Positions 1-6,547 of a stretch of 9,424 nt of DNA are shown here, one piece after another. Location: assembly GCA_900772095.1 (NCBI GenBank), contig CAAGQJ010000019.1, positions 1 through 9,424 of the forward strand, read 5' to 3'. The stretch's first letter is position 1. Each line of letters begins with the position of its first letter. The DNA is from Bacilli bacterium. GTDB lineage: Bacteria > Bacillota_I > Bacilli_A > RF39 > UBA660. The notes beneath the pieces were generated by a model, which saw only the letters and a list, made by a program, of their open reading frames with translations, was not told the origin of the DNA and did no database searches. Both the position numbers and the translations under genes were made by a program.

Positions 1-52
1 AGACTCGGGTAGAGTGTCTATGAAGCAGAAATTTGAAATCGTGAGATTTCAA
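1..52 (+). mobile_element. Probable right end of an IS200/IS605-type transposon, with terminal hairpin
   Basis: Bases 33-40 (TTGAAATC) and 45-52 (GATTTCAA) form a perfect 8-bp inverted repeat around a GTGA loop. It sits just after an ATGAAGCAG-type segment at 20-28. In IS200/IS605 elements a right-end hairpin, recognised as single-stranded DNA by the TnpA transposase, follows such a tnpB-terminal 'ATGAAGCAG' stretch, and the same region forms the 3' part of the omega-RNA that guides the TnpB nuclease. A TCAA tetranucleotide, like the cleavage site of some family members, occupies 49-52 but overlaps the stem, so the exact tip is uncertain. The rest of the element lies outside the window. The family match is from memory of such ends, not from a search. 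Confidence 0.5.
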
Positions 53-58
53 CGATAA
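2..58 (+). CDS. C-terminal tail of a TnpB-like protein (5' end outside window)
   Basis: An open frame enters from the left edge and ends at TAA 56-58. It gives 18 residues, DSGRVSMKQKFEIVRFQR. Many IS200/IS605 TnpB proteins end in a short S-M/V-K-Q-E-type tail encoded across the transposon's right-end hairpin, and this tail with its overlapping hairpin at 33-52 fits that pattern. TnpB is an RNA-guided DNA nuclease related to Cas12, but its RuvC and zinc-finger motifs would all lie upstream of the window, so none can be seen. It could be an intact gene, a decayed copy or a chance frame. The call rests on the tail plus the hairpin only. Confidence 0.38.
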   Translation, partial: DSGRVSMKQKFEIVRFQR

Positions 59-76
59 ATTTTAATTTATCTTTTT
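54..76 (+). terminator. AT-rich hairpin with T-tract, possible terminator
   Basis: GATAAAT (54-60) pairs with ATTTATC (65-71) around a 4-nt loop and is followed directly by TTTTT (72-76). The shape is that of an intrinsic terminator, but only one G-C pair per end makes the stem weak. It begins two bases after the putative transposon tip, so it could end the tnpB/omega-RNA transcript or be an older terminator of the flanking DNA. Confidence 0.35.
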
Positions 77-165
77 GTTCTGAAAATAAATAGTTAGTAA
101 TTTCATTATAAAAACTTTCCAAAACTTCTAAAATAAAAACCAAACTAAATAATTATTAATACTTA

Positions 166-195
166 TTTACAAAAACACGCTTATTATGCTATACT
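166..195 (+). promoter_or_regulatory. Promoter of the adhesin gene (extended -10)
   Basis: TTTACA (166-171) and TATACT (190-195) are separated by 18 bp, with a TGc extension immediately before the -10 (187-189). Each box differs from consensus at one position. Transcription would start near 202, about 25 nt before the ATG at 227. A Shine-Dalgarno AGAGGG lies at 214-219. Confidence 0.7.
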
Positions 196-226
196 AATAT
201 TGTAATTTAGGATAGAGGGTGTTACT

Positions 227-1810
227 ATGAAGAAAAGTAAACTTTTATTATTAATAATTAGTATTTTATTACTAATACCACTAACTGTTAATGCCCGTGG
301 TGGCAAAACAACAATTGGTCAAGCAAATGTATATGACCAAACTGAAAGATATTATTACGATGAGTCCACTGTATGGGAGTTATGGGATAATACTCACAGA
401 GAACGTATTTTTTGTTTAGACCATGGTTTACACGCCTGCAGTAATTATACTTATTACCAAACAGAACCTATATACGAAGGTCCAGCGTGTGCATTTACTG
501 ATTATGAATGGGGCGATGATAACAGCTCAAATGAAGCTCAAACAGCAAATCTACACTGGAAAATAAGATTTATACAATATTGGAGTAACTCAACATTTCC
601 TTGTCAAAAATACAAAAAAATATCAGGTTTTTGCTCTAGTGATAACAAATCAGCAGTAGATGACCCTAATGCAAAAATAAGCCTATCTAAAGTAAACGAT
701 ACATTTACAATCTATGATAACTACTATATTATGGAAGTTAAAGTAACAAAAGAAGGTTCTGTCGCCAAATATACACCTTCTATTGACACAAACGATAGTA
801 ATATTATAGTAACAACTTCTAAAGAATCTAACGAAAACGTACTAAATAAAGAAATAGATAGTAATAGTTTATTTGTAAAAATTCCAAGAAGCCTAGTAAA
901 AGATAATACTAATGTAACCCTAAAAGTAGTAAGTAATTACAAAACTACATGTAATTATGGAATACCGGGATTAGATGTTTATTATACAACAACTTCTTCT
1001 TGTCAAAGAATTAGTTATATAACTTGGAAATACGATAAAGCTGATAAAAATAATAGCAAGGAAGCTTCTATTTCTCTTACGGCAAACCCTATTACTGGTA
1101 AAATTAAAATACTTAAAATAGACTCCAATACAAGCCTACCACTTGCTAATGTTAAATTCGTTTTACATAAAGCTTCTGGCGACCCCGCAACTTATATAGA
1201 CGGAACTACTGTTGGAGAACTTACTACAGACTCAAACGGAGAAATCATAATCGATAATCTTTATCGTGGCACTTACATGCTAGAAGAAACTTCTAACTTA
1301 TCAGAATATTTAAAATTAAGTGAAAGCATTATAATAGAACTTAATTCCGAATACGTAGAAATAAATGTATCAAATGAACCAATTATAATTAAAATTAGTA
1401 AACAAGATATAACTAATCACAAAGAACTTTCTGGTGCCTCTATGATTTTAAAAGATGAAGAAGGAAATACAATAAAAGAATTTACTTCAACTACTAAACC
1501 AACAAGTTTTTATATATCTCCAGGAGTTTACACCTTACTTGAAACCATCGCACCAAACGGATATGAAAAATTAGAAACTTCATTTAGATTTAAAGTAAAT
1601 GCCGATGGAAGCACAGAATTAATTGATACTGATAGTAAATATTTCGGTAAAAATGAAAATACCATAGTATTATATAATAATATAGATAAAGTAGTTGTAC
1701 CTGATACCTTTGCAGGACTAAATTATATCTTACTAACACTAGGAATACTCGCTATAGCAGGAGGCTCATACTTTATTTATAAGGGTTTCAAATCAAAAAA
1801 GAGTGAATAA
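227..1810 (+). CDS. Secreted wall-anchored adhesin: thioester-like domain, two Cna_B/SpaA domains, VPDT sorting signal
   Basis: This is a 527-residue surface protein, probably for attachment to host or neighbouring cells. Residues 1-23 are a signal peptide, with likely cleavage after Val-Asn-Ala. Residues about 30-145 hold an F-C-L-D block with Cys63, and Gln105 or Gln117 near Trp111/Trp119. This resembles the Cys and Gln blocks of bacterial thioester domains, which form a reactive Cys-Gln bond. Residues 145-285 are an unassigned, probably beta-rich segment with Cys242 and Cys259. Two Cna_B/SpaA domains follow at about 289-386 and 387-486. Each carries a candidate isopeptide triad: Lys297/Glu353 or Glu354/Asn383, and Lys392/Glu439/Asn484 or Asn485. 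The C-terminus is a sorting signal: VPDTFAG (491-497), a hydrophobic helix (about 498-518) and a basic tail. The motif departs from LPXTG. The start has an AGAGGG site 7 nt upstream. The gene stands alone between its own promoter and terminator. The domain order is secure; the thioester call is tentative. Confidence 0.8.
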   Translation: MKKSKLLLLIISILLLIPLTVNARGGKTTIGQANVYDQTERYYYDESTVWELWDNTHRERIFCLDHGLHACSNYTYYQTEPIYEGPACAFTDYEWGDDNSSNEAQTANLHWKIRFIQYWSNSTFPCQKYKKISGFCSSDNKSAVDDPNAKISLSKVNDTFTIYDNYYIMEVKVTKEGSVAKYTPSIDTNDSNIIVTTSKESNENVLNKEIDSNSLFVKIPRSLVKDNTNVTLKVVSNYKTTCNYGIPGLDVYYTTTSSCQRISYITWKYDKADKNNSKEASISLTANPITGKIKILKIDSNTSLPLANVKFVLHKASGDPATYIDGTTVGELTTDSNGEIIIDNLYRGTYMLEETSNLSEYLKLSESIIIELNSEYVEINVSNEPIIIKISKQDITNHKELSGASMILKDEEGNTIKEFTSTTKPTSFYISPGVYTLLETIAPNGYEKLETSFRFKVNADGSTELIDTDSKYFGKNENTIVLYNNIDKVVVPDTFAGLNYILLTLGILAIAGGSYFIYKGFKSKKSE

Positions 1811-1840
1811 TTTGCCATTTTTGGCAAATTTTTTCTTTTT
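1809..1840 (+). terminator. Intrinsic terminator after the adhesin gene
   Basis: AATTTGCCA (1809-1817) pairs with TGGCAAATT (1822-1830) around a TTTT loop and is followed by TTTTCTTTTT. The stem begins inside the adhesin stop codon, so the adhesin transcript ends here and rplM has separate transcription. Confidence 0.88.
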
Positions 1841-1854
1841 ATTCATAAATTATG

Positions 1855-1883
1855 TTGACACTTACTAATTATTTTAGTATAAT
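1855..1883 (+). promoter_or_regulatory. Consensus sigma-A promoter of rplM-rpsI
   Basis: TTGACA (1855-1860) and TATAAT (1878-1883) both match consensus perfectly, with the ideal 17-bp spacer. Transcription should begin near 1890, leaving a leader of about 80 nt before rplM. Such strength is expected for ribosomal protein genes. It also shows that an in-frame ATG at 1852 lies upstream of the transcript and cannot be the rplM start. Confidence 0.92.
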
Positions 1884-1889
1884 TTTAGA

Positions 1890-1971
1890 CGGTACATTTT
1901 TCTTATATATCCCATTTATGAGGTGTGGGAAACCTTATAAAAAGATAAAGAAAGAAAGGAAATTGATAATT
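1890..1971 (+). promoter_or_regulatory. rplM leader RNA with H-type pseudoknot (candidate L13 autoregulatory leader)
   Basis: Within the about 80-nt leader, 1915-1924 pairs with 1932-1941 to give a 10-bp stem with one G-U pair and a 7-nt GTGGGAA loop. The loop bases TGGGA (1926-1930) are exactly complementary to TCCCA (1910-1914) just 5' of the stem, so the two helices interleave as a classic H-type pseudoknot. A leader motif that binds L13 and represses the rplM-rpsI operon is known from Bacillota (Rfam 'L13 leader'). I have not aligned this sequence to it, so identity with that family is inference. The Shine-Dalgarno AAGGA (1956-1960) lies 14 nt after the fold, close enough for protein binding to block initiation. 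Confidence 0.6.
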
Positions 1972-2403
1972 ATGAATAGTTATATGCAAAAAAAAGAAAC
2001 TGTTGAACGCACTTGGTATGTAATTGATGCTACAGATGTACCACTTGGACGTTTAGCAAGTCGTGTAGCTTTTATGTTAAGAGGAAAACATAAATCTACT
2101 TATACACCACACATTGACTGTGGAGATTATATTATAATCACAAACGCTAGTAAAGTAAAACTTACTGGAGACAAATTAAATAAAAAATTATATTACAATC
2201 ATTCAGGTTATACTGGAGGATTAAGAGTAAGAACTGCAAAAACAATGCTTGAAAAATATCCAGTTGAAATGGTTGAAAGAGCAGTAAAAGGTATGCTACC
2301 AAACGGAAGACTTGGTAGAGCAATGTACAAAAAATTATTCGTATATGAAGGTGAGACTCATCCACATATGGCTCAAAAACCTCAAGTATATGAAATTAAA
2401 TAA
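1972..2403 (+). CDS. rplM: 50S ribosomal protein L13
   Basis: L13 is an early-assembling large-subunit protein that binds 23S rRNA. The 143-residue product carries the family's signature segments: W-Y-V-I-D-A and L-G-R-L-A-S near the N-terminus, R-G-K-H-K and Y-T-P-H-x-D-x-G-D-Y, then H-S-G-Y-x-G-G-L, and near the end A-V-K-G-M-L-P, L-G-R-x-M and H-P-H-x-A-Q-x-P. Length agrees with the 142-145 residues of E. coli and B. subtilis L13. The ATG at 1972 is chosen because AAGGA lies 11 nt upstream. The same frame is open back to 1852, but that ATG is inside the promoter. An ATG at 1984 is possible but too far from the ribosome site. rpsI follows after 11 nt in the conserved L13-S9 operon. Confidence 0.97.
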   Translation: MNSYMQKKETVERTWYVIDATDVPLGRLASRVAFMLRGKHKSTYTPHIDCGDYIIITNASKVKLTGDKLNKKLYYNHSGYTGGLRVRTAKTMLEKYPVEMVERAVKGMLPNGRLGRAMYKKLFVYEGETHPHMAQKPQVYEIK

Positions 2404-2414
2404 TGGAGGGTAAT

Positions 2415-2831
2415 ATGGCAAAAAATACATTTTATTATGGAACTGGTAAAAGAAAAACAAGTATTGCTAAAGTTAAACTTACTTCTGGTACAGGTAAAAT
2501 AACAGTAAATGGAAAAGATGTTTATGAATATTTTCCATTCGAAACATTAGTAATGGATTTATCTCAAGGCCTTGTACTTACTGATACAAAAGATAAATTT
2601 GATGTAGAAGCTACAGTTAAAGGCGGAGGTTTCTCAGGACAAGCTGGAGCTATCCGTTTAGGTATCGTTCGTGCTTTACTTGATTATGATAAAACAGATC
2701 CAACAAGCCCAGAAAGTTATAGAAAAATATTAAAATCTAATGATTTAATATCACGTGATTCAAGAATTGTTGAACGTAAAAAACCAGGACTTAAAAAAGC
2801 ACGTCGTGCACCACAATTTAGTAAGAGATAG
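2415..2831 (+). CDS. rpsI: 30S ribosomal protein S9
   Basis: S9 is the small-subunit head protein whose basic C-terminal tail reaches the P-site tRNA. The family features are plain: Y-G-T-G-K-R-K-T-S-I-A near the start, I-T-V-N-G, the glycine-rich V-K-G-G-G-F-S-G-Q-A-G-A-I-R-L-G-I-R/V-R-A-L core, and the invariant tail K-K-A-R-R-A-P-Q-F-S-K-R. At 138 residues it is slightly longer than the usual 130, with extra residues around 92-105 (Asp-Lys-Thr-Asp-Pro-Thr-Ser-Pro). An in-frame ATG at 2403 overlaps the rplM stop as TAATG, but the GGAGGG ribosome site (2405-2410) lies downstream of it. The start at 2415 is therefore correct. A terminator follows directly. Confidence 0.97.
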   Translation: MAKNTFYYGTGKRKTSIAKVKLTSGTGKITVNGKDVYEYFPFETLVMDLSQGLVLTDTKDKFDVEATVKGGGFSGQAGAIRLGIVRALLDYDKTDPTSPESYRKILKSNDLISRDSRIVERKKPGLKKARRAPQFSKR

Positions 2832-2857
2832 GATATTCGAAAACGAATATCTTTTTT
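2832..2857 (+). terminator. Intrinsic terminator of rplM-rpsI
   Basis: GATATTCG (2832-2839) pairs perfectly with CGAATATC (2844-2851) around an AAAA loop. Six T follow. It starts at the base after the rpsI stop codon and separates the ribosomal operon from the ABC exporter genes. Confidence 0.9.
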
Positions 2858-2888
2858 CTCTTTGAAATATTATTAAAATGTGGTTATA

Positions 2889-2916
2889 TTAAAAAAAACA
2901 ACATTTATGATATAAT
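2889..2916 (+). promoter_or_regulatory. Promoter of the ABC exporter operon (extended -10)
   Basis: A perfect TATAAT at 2911-2916 is preceded by TGa (2908-2910), an extended -10. The -35 is poor: TTAAAA at 2889-2894, 16 bp away, is the best I can find. This is usual for extended -10 promoters. The start would fall near 2923. The ribosome site GAGAGGTG (2937-2944) lies 4 nt before the ATG at 2949. I see no operator or attenuator in the short leader. Confidence 0.6.
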
Positions 2917-2948
2917 ATGTAAAGTAAATAGAATATGAGAGGTGAAAT

Positions 2949-4673
2949 ATGAAAAAATATATTAAATATATAAAAAACAATTGGAAAGCAACAATACTTG
3001 CCCCATTACTCATGATGCTTGACGCTATTGGCTCAATAGTTCAACCACTTCTAGCATCAAAAATAATAGATATAGGTATCGCAAATGGCGACACTAACTA
3101 CATAATAAAAATGGGCATTATAATGATTGCATGCTCCTTAGTAGTTATGATTTGCGGTTTTGGCTGTATGTACTTTTCTTCAAAAGCTGCATATGGTTTT
3201 GCCTATAATCTAAGAGAAGACATGATTACTAAAATACAAGATTTCTCATTTAGTAACATTAATAAATTCAAAACATCATCACTTGTCACAAGACTAACCA
3301 ATGATGTAACAGTAATATCCAACTTATTTCAAATGATACTTAGAATAGTTGTTCGTGCACCATTTATGTTTATTGGTGGAATAATAATGGCACTATTCTT
3401 AAGTAAAAGACTTACATTACTCTTAGCAGTTATGATACCTTTATTAACCATCTTAGTAATTTTTATCTTGAAAAAAACTGCACCATTATTTAATAAAGTC
3501 CAAAGCTCTATTGATAAAGTAAACGCAGTTATAAGAGAATCCCTAAAAGGAATAAGAGTTATTAAAACTTTCGTTAGAGAAGACTATCAAAAAGAAAAAT
3601 TTGAAAAAGCAAATGCCAACTTACAAAAAGTATCCATTAATAGTTTTGGCAAAATCATAGTACTTGGACCACTTATATCATTAATTATGAACACTGCAGT
3701 AGCAGCAGTACTTTGGTTTGGTGCTAAAGAAGCATTAAACGGTCATATTGAAGTCGGAGAACTTACATCATTTATCATATACATTATGATGGTTTTATCT
3801 TCCCTTATCATGATGAGCATGGTATTCATGAACTTTGCTAGAGCAAAAGCTTCTTCCGATAGAATTTTAGAAGTAATAAATGAAGAACCTGATATTAAAT
3901 CAGAAAATGGTATTAAAGAAAAAATAAAAGTAGAAAAAATTACTTTTAATATTAATTCATTTACTTTTAAAGAAGCCTCAAGTCCCTCACTTAAAAATAT
4001 AAAATTCGAAGTTAACAAAGGCGATAGAGTTGCTATAATAGGGTCAACAGGTTCAGGAAAAAGTACACTTGTAAACTTAATACCAAGGTTTTACGACGTA
4101 GAAGATGGTGAAATTCTTATCAATGAAACTAATATAAAAAACTTTGATTTAAAAACCCTAAGAGACTTAATAGGTATGGTTTTACAAGAAAATAGATTAT
4201 TTAAAGGCACAATCAAAGAAAATATCTTATGGGGAAAAAAAGATGCAACTAATGAAGAATTAAAACACGCCTTGTCTGTAGCACAAATAGATGACTATGT
4301 AGAAACTCTAGAAGATAAATATAATGCAGTTGTAGAACAAAGAGGCTCTAACTTTTCAGGAGGACAAAAACAAAGACTATGTATTGCAAGAGCCCTAATA
4401 AAAAAACCCCAAATACTAATCCTAGATGACAGTGTAAGTGCCCTAGACGCTACTACAGAAGCTAATCTTACAAATGCCCTAAATAAAGAATTTAAAAAAA
4501 TGATAGTATTTACCGTAACCCAAAGAATTAGTAGTTGTAAAAATGCCGACTATGTTATAGTAATGGAAAATGGAACTATTACCGATATGGGAACCCATGA
4601 AGAATTATTAAAAACAAGTAAAGTCTATAAAGAAATTAATAATTCACAACAGGAGGTGTTATTAGATGCATAA
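2949..4673 (+). CDS. ABC exporter half-transporter, subunit with non-catalytic Walker B (TM287/LmrC/BmrC-like)
   Basis: This is a membrane-spanning ATPase half, 574 residues, that should pair with the next gene's product to export drugs, lipids or peptides. The substrate cannot be told. Residues 1-300 form the six-helix exporter domain (helices near 16-40, 52-75, 131-152, 155-174, 234-257 and 270-296). The nucleotide-binding domain follows: Walker A G-S-T-G-S-G-K-S-T (365-373), Q-loop Gln413, signature F-S-G-G-Q (469-473), Walker B I-L-I-L-D-D (489-494). The catalytic Glu is Asp494 and the switch His is Gln525 (T-V-T-Q-R). These two changes mark the non-hydrolysing site subunit of heterodimeric exporters, while its intact signature serves the partner's active site. 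Its 3' end overlaps the next gene by 8 bp, so the two are co-translated. Confidence 0.93.
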   Translation: MKKYIKYIKNNWKATILAPLLMMLDAIGSIVQPLLASKIIDIGIANGDTNYIIKMGIIMIACSLVVMICGFGCMYFSSKAAYGFAYNLREDMITKIQDFSFSNINKFKTSSLVTRLTNDVTVISNLFQMILRIVVRAPFMFIGGIIMALFLSKRLTLLLAVMIPLLTILVIFILKKTAPLFNKVQSSIDKVNAVIRESLKGIRVIKTFVREDYQKEKFEKANANLQKVSINSFGKIIVLGPLISLIMNTAVAAVLWFGAKEALNGHIEVGELTSFIIYIMMVLSSLIMMSMVFMNFARAKASSDRILEVINEEPDIKSENGIKEKIKVEKITFNINSFTFKEASSPSLKNIKFEVNKGDRVAIIGSTGSGKSTLVNLIPRFYDVEDGEILINETNIKNFDLKTLRDLIGMVLQENRLFKGTIKENILWGKKDATNEELKHALSVAQIDDYVETLEDKYNAVVEQRGSNFSGGQKQRLCIARALIKKPQILILDDSVSALDATTEANLTNALNKEFKKMIVFTVTQRISSCKNADYVIVMENGTITDMGTHEELLKTSKVYKEINNSQQEVLLDA

Positions 4674-6447
4674 TAAACCCACTTTAGAAAAAGCAAAAAA
4701 TGTTAGAGAAACCCTAAAAAGAGTATGGGGCTACTTAAAAAAATACAAATTAAAACTTCTACTAGTAGTACTATTTATAATACTTAGTATTACATTTAAT
4801 ACCTTATCTTCATTACTGCTTACACCAATTATAGATGATTACATAGTACCCCTAATAAAAAACTATGATAGCGTTTATCTTACACTTTTAATAAAACAAA
4901 TCATCCTACTTATTTCATGCGCTCTTCTAGCATCACTTGCTACATACATGCAATACAAAACAATGGTAAAAATAGCTCAAAATGTAGTAAAAGATATGAG
5001 AACAGATTTATATAATAAACTGATATTATTACCCATTAAATACTTTGATACCCATAAAGATGGCGAATTAATGAGTAGAATAATAAACGATATAGATAAT
5101 GTAAGTACTTGCTTAAATAGTAGTATTGACCAAATAATATCTGCTATACTTAATATGATAGTAACCTTAGTAGTAATGTTTACTATAAATACTAAATTAA
5201 CACTTATATCAATAATATCAGTACCTATACTTTTTATTGTATCCATATTTATTATGACTCTTACCAACAAACACTTTGAAAAACAACAAAAATCCCTTGG
5301 AGAGTTAAATGGCTTTATTGAAGAATATATTTCCGGAGAAAAAGTAGTAAAAGCATTCAATAAAGAAGAAGATGTTATTAATAAATTTAAAGTTTATAAT
5401 GAAAACCTAAGAAAAGATGGTTTCAAAGCCCAAGCCTACGGAGCAGTTGTCATGCCTATTATGGGTTCAATAAATAACATATCAACCGCAGTTATAGCAA
5501 TTATATCAGGAATCATGGCTATAAAAGGCAAAATTACTATAGGAAGCATTACTTCATTTAACAAATTCTCTAGACAATTCACTAATCCTATAAACGAAAT
5601 AGGACAACAAGTTAGTGTAATAGAAGCTGGACTTGCCGGTGCCGAACGCGTTTTCGAAATAATAGATGAAGAAATAGAATTTAAAGATAGCGTTAACTTA
5701 CCAAACATAGAAAATGTAAAAGGAAACATATCATTTAAACACGTAAACTTCGGATATGATAAAGATAAACTAATACTAAAAGACATTAATTTAGATGTAA
5801 AACAAGGAGAAATGATTGCCATAGTAGGACCAACTGGTGCAGGAAAAACTACAATTATTAACTTACTTACTAGATTTTACGACCCTACTAGTGGAGACAT
5901 CTTTATAGATGGAATTAATATCAAAGACATTAACTACTATTCATTAAGAGAAAACTTAGGTATAGTACTCCAAGATACAGTATTATTTTCTGAAAGCACT
6001 TTAGATAATATTAAATTTGGTAAACTAAATGCTACTCGCGAAGAAGTAATAAATGCAGGAGTTCTTGCTAATGCAGATAGTTTTATTACCAAATTAAAAG
6101 ATAAATATGATACAGTCTTAAATGAAGATGTAACAGATATTTCCATAGGACAAAAACAATTATTAAATATAGCTAGAGTTATCCTAAACGACCCAAAAAT
6201 ACTAATACTAGATGAAGCAACTAGTAACGTAGACACAAGAACTGAATTAAAAATTAACGAAGCTATGAAAAAACTCCTTCATGGAAGAACATCATTTGTA
6301 ATTGCCCATAGACTATCTACCATAAGAGAAGCTGATAGAATAATAGTTATTAATGATGGTAGAATAGTAGAACAAGGCAATCATAAACAACTATTAGAAG
6401 AAAAAGGTATATATTATAAAATGTACACCGGTATGTTTGAAGAATAA
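4666..6447 (+). CDS. ABC exporter half-transporter, catalytic subunit with degenerate signature (TM288/LmrD/BmrD-like)
   Basis: This 593-residue partner has the same fold: six helices (near 28-54, 73-95, 155-175, 178-200, 256-280 and 284-312), then the ATPase domain. A-loop Tyr364, Walker A G-P-T-G-A-G-K-T-T (388-396), Q-loop Gln436, Walker B I-L-I-L-D-E with catalytic Glu517, and switch His548 (I-A-H-R-L-S-T) are all consensus. The signature is not: I-S-I-G-Q (492-496) replaces L-S-G-G-Q. Paired with the other subunit's Asp494 and Gln525, this makes one composite site degenerate, while the second site joins this protein's Walker motifs to the partner's F-S-G-G-Q. The start has a strong AGGAGGTG (4651-4658) 7 nt upstream, inside the previous gene. 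No peptidase domain or substrate gene lies alongside, so a multidrug-type exporter is the best but unproven guess. Confidence 0.93.
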   Translation: MHNKPTLEKAKNVRETLKRVWGYLKKYKLKLLLVVLFIILSITFNTLSSLLLTPIIDDYIVPLIKNYDSVYLTLLIKQIILLISCALLASLATYMQYKTMVKIAQNVVKDMRTDLYNKLILLPIKYFDTHKDGELMSRIINDIDNVSTCLNSSIDQIISAILNMIVTLVVMFTINTKLTLISIISVPILFIVSIFIMTLTNKHFEKQQKSLGELNGFIEEYISGEKVVKAFNKEEDVINKFKVYNENLRKDGFKAQAYGAVVMPIMGSINNISTAVIAIISGIMAIKGKITIGSITSFNKFSRQFTNPINEIGQQVSVIEAGLAGAERVFEIIDEEIEFKDSVNLPNIENVKGNISFKHVNFGYDKDKLILKDINLDVKQGEMIAIVGPTGAGKTTIINLLTRFYDPTSGDIFIDGINIKDINYYSLRENLGIVLQDTVLFSESTLDNIKFGKLNATREEVINAGVLANADSFITKLKDKYDTVLNEDVTDISIGQKQLLNIARVILNDPKILILDEATSNVDTRTELKINEAMKKLLHGRTSFVIAHRLSTIREADRIIVINDGRIVEQGNHKQLLEEKGIYYKMYTGMFEE

Positions 6448-6470
6448 GCATCAAGTAAGATGCTTTTTTT
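6446..6470 (+). terminator. Intrinsic terminator of the ABC exporter operon
   Basis: AAGCATC (6446-6452) pairs with GATGCTT (6459-6465) around AAGTAA, followed by a T-run to 6470. The stem begins within the stop codon, so transcription of the pilus-type genes starts afresh downstream. Confidence 0.88.
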
Positions 6471-6493
6471 CTATATAAATTCTTTACTATTTA

Positions 6494-6522
6494 TTGACTA
6501 TGATAATAAAATAGTTTAAAAT
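6494..6522 (+). promoter_or_regulatory. Promoter of the pilC-pilD-type operon
   Basis: TTGACT (6494-6499) and TAAAAT (6517-6522) are spaced 17 bp apart, each one base from consensus. The start would fall near 6529, giving a short leader. The ribosome site GAGGGTG (6536-6542) lies 5 nt before the ATG at 6548. No competence-type (ComK or ComX) box was recognised. Confidence 0.65.
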
Positions 6523-6547
6523 TAATTATAGAATAGAGGGTGACGCT

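Noticed and set aside
77..165. Possible small gene between the transposon end and the adhesin promoter
   Set aside because: The stretch is very AT-rich with frequent stops, and no ribosome site is followed by a start and a usable frame.
1852..1971. N-terminal extension of rplM starting at ATG 1852
   Set aside because: The region holds a perfect promoter and the structured leader, the ATG lies before the expected transcript start, and the added residues do not belong to L13.
2162..2365. Minus-strand open frames inside rplM, the ABC genes, the platform gene and the peptidase gene
   Set aside because: They lie wholly within strongly supported + strand genes, lack ribosome sites and show no recognisable protein features, so they are shadow frames.
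2403..2414. rpsI start at ATG 2403 overlapping the rplM stop
   Set aside because: The GGAGGG ribosome site lies after this ATG and 4-5 nt before the ATG at 2415, which gives the normal S9 N-terminus.
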